This document shows, piece after piece, positions 7,932 to 16,532 of a DNA stretch of 64,000 nucleotides (within the stretch, counting starts at the first letter, position 1; each line of letters opens with the position of its first letter). The translations under genes and the position numbers were made by a program. The notes under the pieces were generated by a model. It worked only from the letters and a program-made list of their open reading frames with translations, had not been told where the DNA came from and made no database searches. The stretch is from a bacterium (GTDB lineage Bacteria > SAR324 > XYD2-FULL-50-16), in the NCBI GenBank assembly GCA_018829445.1, contig JAHJTV010000066.1, positions 1 through 64,000 on the forward strand. The letters run 5' to 3'.

Positions 7932-10900
7932 CTAACAGCTGATACTATCAGGCTGACATTGATTATCCGGAGTGACCAACACATACAGGCAGGGAATCAA
8001 TACCAGCGAGAAAAAAGTGGCGGCAATTAAACCAAAGATAATGGCAGTGCAAAGCGGCATCCATATAGTGCTACTCAGTGCGAGGGGTACAAGCCCTATA
8101 CAGGTTGTTATCGTTGTGCTGAGAATCGGCCTGAGTCGATCAGCAGAACCGCTGGCGGCCGCCTCCTTTCTTGAAAATCCGTTTTTCAAATTAGTGTTCA
8201 TGGTATCGATCATCACAATGGCGTCATTAACAACAATTCCGACCAGTGCAACGATACCGAACATAGCAGGAAAAGAGATGGGTATCCAAAAGAGAAAAAA
8301 TCCGCAAAAGGTTCCAATCAGTGCAAACAACACACTGAACATTATAATCAGAGGCTGTAGAAACGAATCGAATAGCAAAGCCAGAATGGCAAATACCAGG
8401 AACAAACCGATCCCAAATGCCTTAAACATGTTTTGATAGGTCTCAGAAGTAGCTTCAACTTCTCCTCCCAAACGGTAATCATATTCATCAGGCCAATTTT
8501 TCTTCAATATTTCCAGTTCTGGAATTAGCTCTTTAAATATCTCATTGACTGTGCGGTCTGAATTCCTGGCCATTAAGGACACTGTCCGATTTCCGTTAAG
8601 ACGGCTAATGGAAGGAGGGGATTCGAGAATAACCGGTGTTACCAATGAATTGACTTGAACCCGATTTCCCTGTTCATTCACAACAGCAATTGATGCAAGA
8701 TCTTCCCATGTTGCTGGCATACCAAGGCGGTTTTTCTGCTCTGACCAACCAGTCCCGATCCACATATCCATTTTTTCCATTCGATCAGGCAAATAAACAT
8801 TTCCCAGTTTCTCAGCATTCATTGCCAACCGCATCTGAAAAGACATATGCCCCAGGTCGACATGCTGCAAACTCATTTCTTCCCGCCTGGGTTTAAATTT
8901 TACAAATCGCTGCATCTGCCCGATATTATCCCTGACATCAGTAACCCCCTGAATTTTTTTTAATTTATCTTGAATGGCTAGTGAAATGTTTCGCAATTGT
9001 AACATCTGATGGCCGGTGATTTCTATTTGAATGGCGTCCCCTGAATCTGAACCTCCAACATCAGGCGACATGGTCAATCGGGCTCCCGGTATTCTGTTGA
9101 CAACCTGAAGGAGTTCAGTGCGTAACTCCTCAGAGTATTCATAGCCCAACTTTTCACGATTGTTTTTTTCAACAAAAATACAGGAGAAGCTCACCAGATA
9201 GGGTGCATGGGTTTCTGAAAGCCAATCAACCATGGAATTGAGCGAAAAGGGACTTTTCATACCAACCAGCTTTGAAACACTTTCAAAGTATGGTTTCTGT
9301 CGAAGAACCTGTCCCATGAGCTCTGCATGTTTTTCAGATTGTTCAAGGGAGGTGTCATTGGGAAGCTCAACTGTAATCCCCAGTCGCCTACCGTCAGATT
9401 TTGGATAGAGTTCCCCGGGTAGATAATCCACACAGACCAGACTGAAGAAAAAAAGCATAAGGGTAAATACACACCAGGCAAAAGCCACTTTCCTGTTGGG
9501 AATGGCATAACGTTTCAACCAGCTATCCAGGAGAGCCGAAAACTTATCATTCAGGTGGTCAACTCTTGTTTTAGACACTTTTTGGGACTTGAACCGCATT
9601 ACCAGTTGGGAAAAGGGAGTTGCAATGAAAACAGCAATAAAGTAGGAAAGGGCCAGACAGATGGCAGCAGTTATTGGAATGAAGCGAATGAATTTCCCTT
9701 CGACTCCTCCGATAGTCATCAACGGCAGGAACACAACAATGGTGGTCAAAATCCCTGATAGGAGAGGTGAAGCATATGTCCTCAAAGTAAACGCAACTGC
9801 TTCAATCGGAGGAAGTTTCTTAATAAAAACGGCATCATGCATCCCCTCCATCATCAAAATGAAAGAATCGATGAGCAGCCCCAGCGCGATGACCATACCG
9901 ATAATCACCAGTTCATTGATAGTGAACCCCAACACCCATAATAGCGCAACTGCCCCCAAAAAAGTCAGTGGTACTGAAATTGTGGCAATCAGCGCTTCCC
10001 TCCAGGATAGCATAATAAATAAGACCAGTGATACTGCAACCATTGCTTGCCAGATGTTGTTGAATATTGTTTTTAACTGGCTGTTGATGTTTTTCGATTC
10101 GTCCGCAATGGTATCGACGTTGATATCTTTGGGCCAGTCGGACGATTTCTGCATCTGCTCAATAATATTTTTGGCCTTTTTGATGATACGAATAGTATCC
10201 TTGCCGGGGAGTTTGTATATGGACAGGGAGATGGTTTTGGTAAACGGGCCATTTTGTTTACTAAAATATGCTTTTGTTGTCTCACGATTCTGAAGGATGC
10301 TTACTTCGGCAATATCCTCAAGATTAATTACACGTTCAGCGTCCAGGTGTATGATGGGAAGTTTTTTCAGATCTTCAATATTTTGGAAACGCCCTGAAAG
10401 CTCAAAGTAAGAATTAAAATCGCTGCTATCGAATTGTCCCCAGGGAAGATCAATATTTTCAGTTTTGATTCGTTCCACAACCAAATAGGGTGATATCTGC
10501 AGAGCAGAAAGCTGATCCGGTTTGAGACTGATCTGGAGAATCTCACTGCTGTCTCCTTCAATATCCACTTTTTTTACACCTGGGATTTTTGCCAGACGAT
10601 CCTTGACTTTTTTAGCCGAAAAATTCAATTCATTCCCATTGAGCTCTCCATAAACCTGAAAGCTGATAATGGGGAAATCGGACATCAGAATAGGTTCAAT
10701 ATATGGCTTCTTGGCATTTTTTGGTAAATATGACTCTGCTTCCGCCACCTTAGACCTTAAAAGCTGCATCGATTCTCCCATGGATGTATCAGCATGAAAC
10801 TCCACTGAAACAACCGAAGCTGAGTTGGAAGAACCACTCCTGTATCTTTTTAGTCCTTTGATGGATTTTATTTTATCTTCGATTTTGGAGGTGACCTCTT

Positions 10901-11099
10901 TTTCGACTAACTCTGGCGATGCACCCGGCCATTCTGTAAAAACCAGAGCCTGGGGAATCTCCAAATCAGGATTCGCCTCTTTGATCATGCTGTTATAGGC
11001 AATAAGTCCTGCAATCACAAGAAAAACGGCCGTTAGAATACAGAAAGTGGTCTTTTTAAAGAAAAAATCGTAAACAATAGAACCTGAATTTGCTTTCAT
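7932..11099 (-). CDS. RND efflux pump inner-membrane subunit (AcrB-like)
   Basis: A 1055-aa, 12-helix RND permease with two periplasmic porter domains. It starts with one helix (~17-37), then the PN1-like segment with LVFTEWPGASPELVE, the helix 2-6 bundle (~350-500), a second half beginning ~560, and helices 8-12 at the end. The helix-4 proton-relay motif, usually LLVDDAIV in AcrB, reads GLLIDSFILMMEG (D411, S412), and the helix-10 motif reads GIVVNDAIVMID with no Lys, as in HAE pumps outside the AcrB/MexB core. It is likely a drug, lipid or small-molecule exporter driven by protons or sodium. Encoded 3 nt after the adaptor gene; substrate unknown. Confidence 0.93.
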   Translation of the reverse strand: MKANSGSIVYDFFFKKTTFCILTAVFLVIAGLIAYNSMIKEANPDLEIPQALVFTEWPGASPELVEKEVTSKIEDKIKSIKGLKRYRSGSSNSASVVSVEFHADTSMGESMQLLRSKVAEAESYLPKNAKKPYIEPILMSDFPIISFQVYGELNGNELNFSAKKVKDRLAKIPGVKKVDIEGDSSEILQISLKPDQLSALQISPYLVVERIKTENIDLPWGQFDSSDFNSYFELSGRFQNIEDLKKLPIIHLDAERVINLEDIAEVSILQNRETTKAYFSKQNGPFTKTISLSIYKLPGKDTIRIIKKAKNIIEQMQKSSDWPKDINVDTIADESKNINSQLKTIFNNIWQAMVAVSLVLFIMLSWREALIATISVPLTFLGAVALLWVLGFTINELVIIGMVIALGLLIDSFILMMEGMHDAVFIKKLPPIEAVAFTLRTYASPLLSGILTTIVVFLPLMTIGGVEGKFIRFIPITAAICLALSYFIAVFIATPFSQLVMRFKSQKVSKTRVDHLNDKFSALLDSWLKRYAIPNRKVAFAWCVFTLMLFFFSLVCVDYLPGELYPKSDGRRLGITVELPNDTSLEQSEKHAELMGQVLRQKPYFESVSKLVGMKSPFSLNSMVDWLSETHAPYLVSFSCIFVEKNNREKLGYEYSEELRTELLQVVNRIPGARLTMSPDVGGSDSGDAIQIEITGHQMLQLRNISLAIQDKLKKIQGVTDVRDNIGQMQRFVKFKPRREEMSLQHVDLGHMSFQMRLAMNAEKLGNVYLPDRMEKMDMWIGTGWSEQKNRLGMPATWEDLASIAVVNEQGNRVQVNSLVTPVILESPPSISRLNGNRTVSLMARNSDRTVNEIFKELIPELEILKKNWPDEYDYRLGGEVEATSETYQNMFKAFGIGLFLVFAILALLFDSFLQPLIIMFSVLFALIGTFCGFFLFWIPISFPAMFGIVALVGIVVNDAIVMIDTMNTNLKNGFSRKEAAASGSADRLRPILSTTITTCIGLVPLALSSTIWMPLCTAIIFGLIAATFFSLVLIPCLYVLVTPDNQCQPDSISC

Positions 11100-11102
11100 T
11101 GG

Positions 11103-12431
11103 TTAGTCTGATATTTGATGATTAAGGATTTTTACTTTCTCTCCATCGGTCAACCGCTTCTGACCTTTGATGATCAACAGATCGCTTTCGTTGAGTCCTT
11201 CTACGATCTCAACAGAATAAAGCCCTTCTATCCCGGTTTTGACATGGGTTTTATGGGTAATCCCAGTTTCTCGATCAACTGTAAAAACAACACTCTCTTT
11301 TTCTGAAAAAAGGAGGCTCATAATCGGTACTTGAAGCACATTTCGTTTTTCCTGTGTCAATATGTAACATTTGACATACATGCCATCTTTTAAGCCTTTC
11401 TCTCTTAACGTTGTTCTAAGTCTGACCCTGCTAGTGCGATCTCCCGAGTTGATAGAAGGATTAACAGAATAGACAACGGCATTTAACGCATCTGTTTGAT
11501 TCTTCCCCGGATTGCTGGAAGTATCTTGTGTTTGCTTGTTGTTGAAAGCAGTGATTACCGCAGATTGATTCGGTTTTATTAGCTCAGATTCAATGGAAGG
11601 AATGTGAAGCAAAACTTCAAATGGATTTTCAGACATAATCACAATGGGCGAGGTAGACAGGAAAGCTTGTTCATTTGATCTATCAATCAATTCAGGTGAT
11701 ACGAAATCTCCCGGTTTTATATTTAGGTAGGATATAACCCCATCAAAAGGAGCAAAAATCCGGGTGTGTTCCACATCAAGCTCAGCCAGATTCTTCTGTT
11801 GAATCAGTATTTTTATCTGCTCTTCAGCTGTGGACAATTCGACTTGCGCCATTGAAAGTGCCGATTCGGCATCGGAGAGATTGACCTTATATTCTTCGAA
11901 CTCAGCTTTTGTTACCAGTTTGTTTTGGAAAAGTTTTTCCGAGCGTTCAAACTGTTTCTTCCTCAAATCCAGCCTGATCTTTGATTGCGAGACGGCTTCT
12001 CTGGCATTTTGAAGACCTTGTTGCGCGGCATTCAGCTCAGCCTCTCTAATTTTAAGCATCTGAACCTGAGAGCGATCATCCAACCTTGCCAATAACTGAC
12101 CTTTCCCATCCCCATGGGAAGTACCCAACACTTTGGAACCTTCCTTTATGGGGCGATTTGTTATATCATTACCGACAAAAACGACTTTGCCTGCGGTCTC
12201 AAAACTCAGGTATTCTTTCCTCAGCGCTCTGACAGTTCCTTCTGCGCTGATCCATTGTCTGATAGACCCTCTGTTAACCCTAACGACCGCAACGGTCGGC
12301 AGCTCATATTCAACTTTTATTGTTTCTGGAGTCTTGTCGATTTCATCAAATCGTTGAAGAAATAAAAGAACTATGAACGCGATAATGATAAAAATGAAAA
12401 TTGTAATTATTGCTCGTTTTGTTTTTGTCAT
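11103..12431 (-). CDS. RND periplasmic adaptor (HlyD/AcrA family)
   Basis: A 442-aa adaptor: N-terminal membrane anchor (IITIFIFIIIAFIVLLFL, ~8-25), biotinyl-lipoyl-like half, a long coiled-coil hairpin (~130-225, with LNAAQQGLQNAREAVSQSK), the second lipoyl half (HTRIFAPFDGVISYLNIKPG), a beta-barrel domain and a C-terminal membrane-proximal domain. It bridges the RND pump and the TolC-like channel. It is the first clear gene of the minus-strand unit adaptor-pump-channel-regulator-kinase, whose genes are separated by 2-35 nt or overlap. The lack of a Cys lipobox means it is anchored by a helix rather than a lipid. Confidence 0.93.
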   Translation of the reverse strand: MTKTKRAIITIFIFIIIAFIVLLFLQRFDEIDKTPETIKVEYELPTVAVVRVNRGSIRQWISAEGTVRALRKEYLSFETAGKVVFVGNDITNRPIKEGSKVLGTSHGDGKGQLLARLDDRSQVQMLKIREAELNAAQQGLQNAREAVSQSKIRLDLRKKQFERSEKLFQNKLVTKAEFEEYKVNLSDAESALSMAQVELSTAEEQIKILIQQKNLAELDVEHTRIFAPFDGVISYLNIKPGDFVSPELIDRSNEQAFLSTSPIVIMSENPFEVLLHIPSIESELIKPNQSAVITAFNNKQTQDTSSNPGKNQTDALNAVVYSVNPSINSGDRTSRVRLRTTLREKGLKDGMYVKCYILTQEKRNVLQVPIMSLLFSEKESVVFTVDRETGITHKTHVKTGIEGLYSVEIVEGLNESDLLIIKGQKRLTDGEKVKILNHQISD

Positions 12432-12947
12432 ATTTTTATCAGCCTTTTAATACGTCATTGGAATTGAACTTTCCAAAAATTCTAGTCTGAATGTTAGACC
12501 CAAGTAGTTTTTGGGATATATTCACTATGCTGATTGAATGTTGTTTAATTTTATTATGCAGGAGAGATGTTGTTGCAAGATTACCTGAAGATTGCCATTT
12601 GGCAATCTTGGGAGGAGATAGATAAACAAATGTTAGCAGCAGAGAGATATCGAGTTTCAAATTCAAAATACTCCTATTCTCCACAACCAATATCGTCATT
12701 TGATGATTAAGGTATTGTCGAAGACTCTTACCGAAAGGATGGATGATAAGAACTTGCTTTTCGTGTGTCAAGCTATCGATCATGAATTTTGAAGAAAACG
12801 AAGCTCAATCTTGAATTTGAGTCTCAGAATTCAGGTTGAATCCAGGGAAAATGGTAAGGTTCATTCGGAAAAACTTCAAAGTCAGACCCAATTCATCAAG
12901 ATCTACAGAAACTTCAGCATTCTTCGAAGAACAGGCTTTCGGAAGGT
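12432..12947. other. Intergenic region upstream of the efflux unit
   Basis: No supported gene. The promoter of the efflux unit should lie here, but no convincing -35/-10 pair was singled out. A 114-codon minus-strand frame (12439-12783) lacks a ribosome-binding site, domain or sensible composition and is not called. The region abuts an IS91-like fragment, so part of it is probably degraded mobile-element DNA. Confidence 0.4.
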
Positions 12948-13145
12948 CTAGCTGACAAGGTCATCCATTTCACAATGCCAGCCATCATCAATCGGGGTAT
13001 AAACAATCTCTTCTATAGCAATCGGTGAATCTCTTGAAGATTCCTCATCCCACAATTCCAGGTATTTTAGAATCTTTTCAATCGGCACACTCTCTGTTAT
13101 GAACGAAATAATTCTCATTTCATGCTGACATTCAGGACAGATCAA
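12948..13145 (-). pseudogene. IS91-family transposase C-terminal fragment
   Basis: The 65-codon frame starts with CPECQHEMRIISFI and continues VPIEKILKYLELWDEE and YTPIDDGWHCE. This matches the C-terminal end known from IS91-type (Y2 HUH) transposases, where a CPxCxxxMRIIAFI motif is followed by IEKIL-x-HLGLW and an acidic, Trp-containing tail. The upstream catalytic part is absent, so this is a remnant. A second degenerate version lies at 41503-41700, and a probable N-terminal fragment at 38890-39075. Identification is by motif memory, not by search. Confidence 0.65.
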
Positions 13146-13171
13146 AGGGTCCTCTATCCAGATCTTCTTTA

Positions 13172-13968
13172 TTCGGGGGACATAATACTCATCTTTGACC
13201 TTTAAGACATTTCATGGTAACGACTTCGATATAATATAACTTTTTTCCAATTCGAGTTTTACTATTCGCAAATCATACTGGTGCAACTTATATGGCTAGA
13301 TTAGCAAGAGTGGTAATACCTGGAGTCGCTCATCATGTCACTCAACGTGGCGTTCGCTCTATGGATATTTTCTTAAATGACTCTGATCGTGCTTTGTACC
13401 TATCACTGCTCAATGAACAAGCGACAAAAAGGAACGCGCGATTTCTTGGCTATTGCTTGATGGATAACCATGTGCACTTCCTCATAATACCCGAAGAAGA
13501 AGACGATCTTCGAGCAATATTTGGCGAGGCTCATCGGCGATATACTCGAAATATTAACTTTCGACAAAAGACCAGGGGATATTTATTTCAAGGTCGCTTT
13601 TTTTCGTGCCCACTTGAAGACAGGCACCTTTTAGCCGCCGCACGTTATGTAGAGAGAAACCCTGTACGAGCTGGAATCAGCGAGACGGCAAAAGAATATT
13701 ATTGGTCAAGCGCGAGATTCAACTTAGACATGGTCGCTGAAGATATTTTGATTCCGAAAAAGCATCCTTTATTCGGAAAAGCAAAAGAATGGGAAAAATG
13801 GCTGTCATCAGATCCTAAAAACGTGAATGAATTAAGAAAGAACTTTCGTACCGGGAGACCTTTAGGTAGCTATCAGTTTTTAAGGCAAGCGGAGCGAATC
13901 ACGGGAAGAAGCCTAATTCCAAGAAAACCTGGACCGGAAAAACAAAGTTGAGTATTATGTCCCCCGAA
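13172..13968 (+). mobile_element. RAYT element bounded by 25-bp inverted repeats
   Basis: The left end (13172-13196) reads TTCGGGGGACATAATACTC plus ATCTTT; the right end (13944-13968) is its reverse complement, AAAGTTGAGTATTATG followed by TCCCCCGAA, with one mismatch in 25. The repeats enclose a single REP-associated transposase gene whose stop codon lies inside the right repeat. RAYT genes are known to be flanked by inverted REP sequences. No target duplication was recognised. Confidence 0.8.
13292..13951 (+). CDS. REP-associated tyrosine transposase (Y1 HUH family)
   Basis: A 219-aa protein: N-terminal ARLARVVIPGVAHHVTQRG, the HUH metal-binding motif NHVHFLIIP (H60, H62), candidate nucleophile Y84 in HRRYTRNIN, then GYLFQGRFFSCPLED and RYVERNPVRAGI. 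These are the signatures of RAYT proteins, which nick single-stranded DNA at REP hairpins and probably spread them. All key residues and normal length suggest it is intact. It has no cargo and sits between matching 25-bp inverted repeats. The histidine-kinase remnant lies 27 bp downstream on the other strand, suggesting insertion beside or into an already decayed gene. Confidence 0.93.
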   Translation: MARLARVVIPGVAHHVTQRGVRSMDIFLNDSDRALYLSLLNEQATKRNARFLGYCLMDNHVHFLIIPEEEDDLRAIFGEAHRRYTRNINFRQKTRGYLFQGRFFSCPLEDRHLLAAARYVERNPVRAGISETAKEYYWSSARFNLDMVAEDILIPKKHPLFGKAKEWEKWLSSDPKNVNELRKNFRTGRPLGSYQFLRQAERITGRSLIPRKPGPEKQS

Positions 13969-13977
13969 ATCCCATGA

Positions 13978-14685
13978 TTAAGTTTCAATGTTAAATTTGA
14001 TTGTGAATTTTGTTCCGTTTTTACTTTCCATTTCGATTGAGCCGTCGAGCTGGTTTTCAACTAAAGTTCGAACAAGTTTTAGTCCTAAAGAACTAGAGTC
14101 TTTCCAGTCCAATCCATAAGGCATTCCAATACCGTCATCCTTCACAATTAATGTTAGTTCCTTATCCAACTTTTTCATAGTTACACTGATTTCTCCTTCC
14201 CTATCTTTAGGAAAACCATGCTTTAAAGAGTTGGATATTAGTTCATTAATAACTAAACCAAGTGGATAAGCTTGATTAATACTGATCGGTAGGTTTTCAA
14301 TGTCACTATTTAGTTTAATTTTTCAATGATCGTTACAGTATGTTTGAAATATGGAAGTTGTAATTTTGGATAGATAGAATTTCAAATCAATGTCTGATAA
14401 TTTTTCAGACCCATGTAGTGTCTCATGGACTGCTGACATTGCGTAAACTCTACTTTGACTGTCCTTGAGAATTTCTTTTGTTTTGTCATCATCAATATTG
14501 TTGGATTGCAATTTAAGCAAACTATTGATGACTTGCATGTTGTTTTTAACCCGGTGATGGATTTCGTGAAGGAGGGTTTCTTTTTCTTTAAGGCTAGCTT
14601 TGAGTTGTTTTTCAGTCTTTTTCCGTTTTGTAATATCCATTACTCCCGCAACAGCACCAATATATTGATTGTTTTCATGAAGGGG
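13978..14685 (-). pseudogene. Histidine kinase (HisKA_2/HWE-like) broken by an in-frame TGA
   Basis: One continuous reading frame encodes a PAS/PAC tail (QYIGAVAGVMDITKRKKTEK), an HWE/HisKA_2 H-box (LLHEIHHRVKNNMQVINSLL), then an ATPase domain (LGLVINELISNSLKHGFP, DDGIGMPYGLDW, SLGLKLVRTLVENQL). It is interrupted by a single TGA at 14323-14325, with no frame change on either side, between TYCNDH and KIKLNSD. The 5' end is also cut: a stop precedes the PAS tail and no signal-input domain is present. This family typically feeds PhyR- or PdtaR-like responders. Two independent lesions argue for a pseudogene rather than stop recoding. Confidence 0.85.
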
Positions 14686-15137
14686 TCAGGCTTGCGTTAT
14701 TGCGCAATTATGCATAGAATGCTGAAAATATAGGGAGTAATTTCGTTTAGGATTTTCTCCATTCTGGTCTTCCAACCGACCACCTACCCCCAAACCCAAT
14801 AATACCAGCAAAGTTACATTTTCCACCATTTTACCCCAATACCTTCGTTATCAGTCATTTCGCTTGTTGTAACTCCATACAAATCATAGCTATTCCTTTG
14901 TTTCTTAGTTTTTTTTTGAACGGAAGTGTTGATTTTTAAATTATTTGGGCAGGATGTCCCTGTCATGCGATAATGGGACCATTCAAAAAATTGATAATAC
15001 ATGATTATCAAATCATCAATCCATTGCACAGTGATATCCGCTTATGCAATTCATCGGTCATTTTGAAGCCAATTTCATAAGATGTAGATTCAAAATCGAC
15101 AGCAATGAAGAAATACGCTGATATCATTGTTTATGCC
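14686..15137. repeat. Gap containing dispersed repeat copy D (14819-14930)
   Basis: No supported gene. 14819-14930 matches the 5' half of copy B: TTCCACCATTTTACCCCAAT, then ATCATAGCTATTCCTTTGTTT. A shortened 3' part keeps only GAACGGAAGTG. Unlike copies A, B, C and E, no toxin-antitoxin gene is recognisable next to this copy. Confidence 0.65.
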
Positions 15138-16139
15138 CGTGGGGTGAAAAAAGCAATTCCTTTCTAAACATCCTGTTTACAATACTTGCAGGAAAAAAAT
15201 AAACAATATTTCCGTCCGTGCCAACAATTGTGCTTCCTTAGCTGTCCTGTTAGGCTTCCAGAAAACAAGGAATTCCCCTATAAATTTAGACAACTATAAT
15301 ATTCGGAGAGGTTGATGATGGAAGCTATGGAAGCACTGGTATTGGTAAGTGGACGTGTTGAGGAAGAATTACTCGTGAGAAATGAATATCTGGCAGCGGA
15401 AAATAGGATTCTCACATCTAAAGTCAAAAAACCAGTGAGCTTCAACGATAGTGAACGGATTCAGTTAGCTAAAATCGGGAAACGAGTTGGCATTAAAGCT
15501 TTGAAGGAGATATCTTGTATTGTTAAACCGGAGACGATTCTGAAATGGTTCCGAAAATTGGTAGCAAAGAAATTCGATGGGTCCAAATTCCGCAAGACAT
15601 TTGACAGGCCTCCAATCAGCCCTGAACTAGAAAAACTGATTATCCGTTTTGCTGAAGAGAATCCAAGCTGGGGATATGATCGAATTTAAGGAGCTTTATC
15701 AAATCTGGCTTACAAGGTGAGCGACCGAACCGTGGGAAATGTTTTGAAACGCAATGGTGTCCCTTGAAATTACCTCCTCGGAGCCCGAACTTGAATGCAT
15801 TCGCAGAAAGGTGGGTATTGTCCATCAAGTCTGAATGCACCTCAGGGCTAATTTTCTTTAGCGAAGAGAGCTTACGGCAGGCTTTGAGAGAATACACAAC
15901 CCACTATCACGAAGAAAGAAACCATCAGGGAAACGGAAATCGATTATTGTTTCCACCTCAGGAATACGATTCCGTCAATAAAGACAGTGGCATTAGATGT
16001 CACTCTCGGCTCGGAGGCGTGCTTAAATACTACTTTAGAAAGGCTGCTTGAGGGTGATGGACAAGATATTCATTTCAAAATCCCTTATGGATCCTTTCTA
16101 TTCTGGAGTTAGCAGCTGATTTACTTTTTTCACCCCACG
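15138..16139 (+). mobile_element. Defective DDE insertion sequence with 19-bp terminal inverted repeats
   Basis: The left end CGTGGGGTGAAAAAAGCAA (15138-15156) and the right end TTACTTTTTTCACCCCACG (16121-16139) are inverted repeats with 18 of 19 matches. They enclose one plus-strand transposase pseudogene. The roughly 1-kb element is shorter than a full copy because the transposase has an internal deletion. No target-site duplication was recognised at the outer edges. Confidence 0.8.
15315..16051 (+). pseudogene. Integrase-core (DDE) transposase, internally deleted
   Basis: The N-terminal part (15315-15686) is a helix-turn-helix/helical segment ending FAEENPSWGYDRI, followed by an in-frame TAA and the still readable GALSNLAYKVSDRTVGNVLK. 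The C-terminal part (15764-16051) has LPPRSPNLNAFAERWVLSIK (the third acidic residue, Glu) and YHEERNHQGNGNRLLFPP. The middle of the catalytic domain, which should carry the first two Asp residues, is missing and the frame shifts at the junction. This is the rve-type transposase family common in environmental bacteria. Start ATG at 15315 follows GGAG at 15305-15308. The gene is dead, but its terminal repeats are preserved. Confidence 0.88.
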
Positions 16140-16241
16140 AGTATAAAATTCCTATTTTTAGGAGTAATAAGAAAAATCTCCTTTTTGTTCAGGACCAGTT
16201 TTTAGAGGTGAAAAATAGGAATTCACATTACATCACGTAAT

Positions 16242-16263
16242 GATGGGCACAGCATTGCCCATC
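16242..16263. repeat. REP-like hairpin GATGGGCA/TGCCCATC
   Basis: An 8-bp perfect stem with loop CAGCAT, 18 nt past the stop codon of the 56-aa gene on the minus strand. It may serve as a transcription end or be a REP-like intergenic palindrome; no T-run follows on the minus strand. Confidence 0.5.
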
Positions 16264-16280
16264 CTACGATTAATGGAGGC

Positions 16281-16451
16281 TTAAACATGCATTCTTGGTC
16301 GTTTGTCCTTTTTCCTAATATCCGTTTTTTTTGCGTTTTTCACAGATTTTTCCTGTTTTTTCATTATGTTTTGCGCTGTTTCCCATTCACCAGCTTCTGC
16401 AAAAGCGACAGCCATTGCCATTGCTTCAAATCGTTCAATGAATCGTTTCAT
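16281..16451 (-). CDS. Conserved 56-aa peptide with AEAGEW motif
   Basis: A short frame encoding MKRFIERFEAMAMAVAFAEA, then GEWETAQNIMKKQEKS and a Lys-rich tail. It has a strong ribosome-binding site (GAGGAGATAAC directly before ATG on the minus strand). The same pattern, FDLTAIAITYAEAGEWKTAE, forms the N-terminus of the 19063-19587 protein 3 kb away, which shows that the segment is a real conserved module. It is predicted to be one amphipathic helix pair. It lies 81 nt downstream of the UspA-type gene, in the same direction. Function unknown; a small partner or regulator of the neighbouring stress proteins is inference. Confidence 0.75.
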   Translation of the reverse strand: MKRFIERFEAMAMAVAFAEAGEWETAQNIMKKQEKSVKNAKKTDIRKKDKRPRMHV

Positions 16452-16532
16452 TGTTATCTCCTCGTATGTTAATAAAGATTAATTCCTCATTTACACCTTT
16501 TTACTGCTCCATCACCGATGTATCACCGCATG

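Noticed and set aside
7972..8436. 154-codon plus-strand frame inside the RND gene
   Set aside because: Antisense shadow; the minus-strand RND motifs explain this DNA.
9661..10293. 210-codon plus-strand frame inside the RND gene
   Set aside because: Antisense shadow of a well-supported pump gene.
12439..12783. 114-codon minus-strand frame before the adaptor gene
   Set aside because: No ribosome-binding site, domain or plausible composition; the region is near a transposase fragment.
14814..15029. 71-codon minus-strand frame
   Set aside because: Lies on dispersed repeat copy D, which is non-coding at its other sites.
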